From the NCBI GenBank assembly GCA_023397655.1, contig JAEWTW010000026.1, positions 186,001 to 250,000 on the forward strand: 64,000 nucleotides of DNA, written 5' to 3'. The translations under genes were made by a program, and so were the position numbers. Source of the stretch: Bacillota bacterium (GTDB lineage: Bacteria; Bacillota; Clostridia; Christensenellales; SZUA-584). Below are positions 61,813 to 64,000 of this stretch, piece by piece. The notes beneath the pieces were generated by a model, which saw only the letters and a list, made by a program, of their open reading frames with translations, had not been told where the DNA came from and searched no databases. Within the stretch, counting starts at the first letter, position 1. Each line of letters begins with the position of its first letter.

Positions 61813-62068
61813 CTATCTGAACTCTGACGTAGCCTTGTTCATATTTCTTTGGCTTTTTTTCTTCTTATATTCAAGCATGCTTTCAGCATCATCAAAAAAG
61901 GGTATAACTATTGTTTTACCAGTATCCGAATAATAAAACGCAGTATATAGCTGACCCTCCTCATCTGAATACAGTGGTACAGGGCATCCCAAACAGAATT
62001 TCTTTATTGCCTATATAAATGGCGTGCTTGATTTCATATCCATCCACCATGCGTTCTGAAGTATTCAT
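61813..62068 (-). pseudogene. Small gene with one-base frameshift (84 residues if repaired)
   Basis: An ATG at 62068 (binding site GAGGAG) opens MNTSERMVDGYEIKHAIYIG and continues to FGM. Without one C near 61986 the frame continues PVPLYSDEEGQLYTAFYYSD to a stop at 61813. As it stands the first frame closes after 35 residues. The repaired product is a small acidic protein with a basic end. Either a recent mutation or a sequencing error. Confidence 0.6.
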
Positions 62069-62127
62069 TTGTTTTTCTCCTCTCTATGATTAAAGGGACA
62101 TATGCCCGTCCCTTTTCCAATCCATTT

Positions 62128-62214
62128 TCACTTCGCTCTGCGCTTTTTGATCTGAAAGTATATTAGCGCGCCCAAGATAAACAGACAAAGCACCACAGTA
62201 ATAACGATCTTCAT
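62128..62214 (-). CDS. 28-residue single-span membrane peptide
   Basis: An ATG at 62214 with AGGAGG upstream encodes MKIVITVVLCLFILGALIYF followed by a basic end (KKRRAK). It is one membrane helix with positive cytoplasmic residues. It starts 16 bp after the prepilin peptidase gene. Strong binding site and context favour a real microprotein. Confidence 0.6.
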   Translation of the reverse strand: MKIVITVVLCLFILGALIYFQIKKRRAK

Positions 62215-62230
62215 TTTGTTTCTTCCTCCT

Positions 62231-62689
62231 TCAAAATTGAAATAAGACGTACAGATACCCAAGCGCTACAGCACCGATTGCACCAAATGCCAGCACTGGG
62301 GCGAGCGGAATTGCGCGCTTAAATGTGCCGGTCTTTATTTGAGATCGAACCATAAGAATGGCGAGAAATGGAGCCATTAGAACGAACGTAATTACCGTGT
62401 TCAGCAGCCCCAGATAAAGCCCGATAGCCATAATGAGCTTTACGTCGCCCGCACCCATTTGACCCCTCAGCCAAGCTATAAAAAAAGGGACAGCCAAAAC
62501 CATCCCCGCCGGATATGTCCACCATATGCTACCAGTCAGTGCCGTGAATACGGTGTGTGCAATTCCAAGGCACAGAAGTAGAGCAATGGTCACGTTGGAA
62601 ACGATGCGTTTCTGAATATCCGTGTAGCTGCACCACAAAAGCAGGGCAATAAAAAAAGCATCCATCAGGATGCCACAGATATTATTCAT
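62231..62689 (-). CDS. A24-family prepilin peptidase
   Basis: The 152-residue membrane protein has the two aspartate motifs of the family: YTDIQKRIVSN near residue 22 and GAGDVKLIMA near 79. It lacks the N-methylase part, as in CpaA/TadV-type enzymes. It should cleave leaders of type IV or Tad pilins. Neither pilins nor a secretion ATPase are in the window, but a partial gene follows. Confidence 0.9.
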   Translation of the reverse strand: MNNICGILMDAFFIALLLWCSYTDIQKRIVSNVTIALLLCLGIAHTVFTALTGSIWWTYPAGMVLAVPFFIAWLRGQMGAGDVKLIMAIGLYLGLLNTVITFVLMAPFLAILMVRSQIKTGTFKRAIPLAPVLAFGAIGAVALGYLYVLFQF

Positions 62690-62728
62690 ATATTTACCTC
62701 AAGACAAAATGAAATAATTTATATTTGT

Positions 62729-63706
62729 TTAATTAATGTGTTCTAAATTCTTGCCCAATCGCTCAAAAATCCGTAAACATAAATAGGTCAAATATGAAGA
62801 CGGTAATTTCTTTTGGCCAAAATCCCAATCCTTCATTTTCTGGTATGCTGATTCAGGAATAAAAAAGCCGTCTTCATCCTGCTTGCTTCTGATCAGTGTA
62901 ATCATATCCAAAAAGCGCGGATCATGTTGTGAGAGTTTGTATTTACTTAGAACACCAGCCACACTCAAAATATCATACCAACATGACGGGGCTTTCAGTT
63001 TGCGAAAATCCGTACCCATATAAAACATGTAGGGATGTTGCTCAAGGCTGTATTCCCACAGAGATAAAAGTGCTTCTACGGAGGTAACAGCGGCTGAAGA
63101 TTCCCTGTATTCCGGAATATATGACAGCAGATCAGCCATGATCAGCGTCGCATAAGGACAGCAATCATCCTTTCTACCAGGGCCCCGAAACTTTCCAAGC
63201 TCCGGAGAAACGGCACATGGAAACCCATTCTCCCGAATGAGAGAAACCAGATAGTCAACACCGGGCCTGATATATTTGGGGTAATCCACGCCTGCTTTTA
63301 AGAGAGCAAGTAATAACAAAGGCGCATCGCATAGGCACCAACTGAACACATCCACACCTGCGCCGCCAAAATGCTTCGGGACATTTGTCAGTGACTGATA
63401 TACACCGTGGTCATCTTGATGTTTCAGAATCTCATCAACTGCTGCTTTGATTTCCGGAATATCCGTATCGAATCCAATGTCCAATAAAAACAGCAACTTA
63501 TGAATGGGTAGAACTGGATTCTTATGATTGGTTACCAACGTACTGTGGAAACTCGCAACATCATTAAGGCTGTCTTGAATCCGATTATCCGCCAAAGCTG
63601 ACTCCTTGAGTTCAATTATCTCATTCTTTGGCTTAAGAAGTAACTGTACGCAAATTGCGTATTTTAGCCAATTATCGCCACGGTCTAATAGTTTTTGATA
63701 TTTCAT
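62729..63706 (-). CDS. Alpha/alpha-toroid (terpenoid-cyclase-like) protein
   Basis: The 325-residue protein is helical with repeats such as AAVDEILKHQDDHGVYQSL and LIRSKQDEDGFFIPESAYQK, resembling QW-like motifs of prenyltransferase/squalene-cyclase toroids. It has cysteine-containing segments (SWCLCDA, DDCCPYATL) but no clear catalytic DDxxD. The function is unknown. GGGAGG precedes its ATG. Confidence 0.6.
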   Translation of the reverse strand: MKYQKLLDRGDNWLKYAICVQLLLKPKNEIIELKESALADNRIQDSLNDVASFHSTLVTNHKNPVLPIHKLLFLLDIGFDTDIPEIKAAVDEILKHQDDHGVYQSLTNVPKHFGGAGVDVFSWCLCDAPLLLLALLKAGVDYPKYIRPGVDYLVSLIRENGFPCAVSPELGKFRGPGRKDDCCPYATLIMADLLSYIPEYRESSAAVTSVEALLSLWEYSLEQHPYMFYMGTDFRKLKAPSCWYDILSVAGVLSKYKLSQHDPRFLDMITLIRSKQDEDGFFIPESAYQKMKDWDFGQKKLPSSYLTYLCLRIFERLGKNLEHIN

Positions 63707-63846
63707 AAGCTTCGTCCTCCCTTGTAGAAAGTGATTGCTATAAAGTCAGACCATCAATATGCTACCAGATTAGTATTTGCCAAAATAACATTACACACCA
63801 AATTATAACATGCCCTACAGCCCTATGCCATAGGGCATGCAGAGAA

Positions 63847-64000
63847 CTATCTTTTGATCGTCGTGATCCGGTCATACATGTCTCCCTCAATGGTTAGGAT
63901 ATCGGTTTTGTGTTCATATACCTGACCTACCGGCGACCACGCATAAAACGCCTGTACCCATGCGATATAACTTCCATCGGAGTACCACAGCGGCGTATAA
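63847..64000 (-). CDS. C-terminal end of an unidentified protein (runs off window)
   Basis: About 50 residues are encoded, ending IEGDMYDRITTIKR. The part IRRWYSDGSYIAWVQAFYAW is rich in aromatic residues. Too little remains to assign a family. 63707-63846 shows no gene. Confidence 0.6.
   Translation of the reverse strand, partial: YTPLWYSDGSYIAWVQAFYAWSPVGQVYEHKTDILTIEGDMYDRITTIKR

Noticed and set aside
1..64000. CRISPR arrays, tRNA and rRNA genes
   Set aside because: Looked for regularly spaced repeats and cloverleaf or rRNA-like segments in intergenic DNA; none seen.

Overview
The window looks like chromosomal DNA of an anaerobic Bacillota (Clostridia-like) bacterium. Start sites usually carry strong AGGAGG-type ribosome binding sites with ATG, GTG or TTG starts. 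Lipoproteins have lipobox signal peptides. The gene content includes Rnf-type electron transport, a hybrid cluster protein, rubredoxin, hemerythrins, a Crp/Fnr regulator and large clostridial serine recombinases. I cannot name the genus. No tRNA, rRNA or CRISPR array was seen.

Layout. (1) 1-11.0 kb: a catabolic locus with four URO-D-superfamily proteins (one cut by the window edge), a ribose-type ABC importer, a ROK repressor, an aldose-epimerase-like protein and a PfkB kinase. Together they suggest uptake of a sugar or polyol followed by group transfer, perhaps of a methylated compound. (2) 11.4-15.8 kb: rnfD-rnfG-rnfE-rnfA followed by an NqrF-type flavoprotein and one unknown protein. This is a redox pump with neither RnfB/RnfC nor NqrA. 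(3) 15.9-44.2 kb: an accessory island between two ~93% identical, same-direction large serine recombinases (R1, R2). Inside, a ~20-kb array on the minus strand encodes a family of HEAT-like solenoid proteins, a protein with two complete radical SAM/SPASM modules, an RCC1-like protein, an LRR lipoprotein, a second lipoprotein and small zinc-ribbon proteins. Upstream of the array lie a NUDIX hydrolase, two paralogous XRE-like regulators and a Ser/Thr kinase with an LRR ectodomain. (4) 44.3-54.4 kb: an arsenic cassette (sigma factor, ArsM, DUF2703 protein), a nitrosative/oxidative-stress cluster (cupin, hemerythrin, rubredoxin, Hcp, DsrE-like), a split permease plus ferredoxin operon, and a divergent Crp/Fnr regulator. 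(5) 54.4-60.1 kb: a decayed zone with remnants of an IS3 transposase, a GNAT acetyltransferase, a second crp copy, citrate synthase and a third recombinase (R3), mixed with intact mreB-like, GreA/Rnk-like, HAD and DUF2179 genes. (6) 60.5-64 kb: a small accessory module with a sigma factor, a regulator-like protein, short proteins, a prepilin peptidase and partial genes.

The most striking observation is in region 3. Nearly every HEAT-like paralogue ends in a short C-terminal tail containing His-X-Asp (HxD) motifs, and the same operon-like array encodes the twin radical SAM/SPASM protein. SPASM-type radical SAM proteins commonly modify peptides, some of them on three-residue motifs that begin with an aromatic residue or histidine. 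The array therefore reads as a candidate undescribed post-translational modification system in which large solenoid proteins carry the modified tails. The modification itself is inference. The tails, the paralogy, the exact 223-residue tandem modules in the largest member and the twin enzyme are visible in the sequence.
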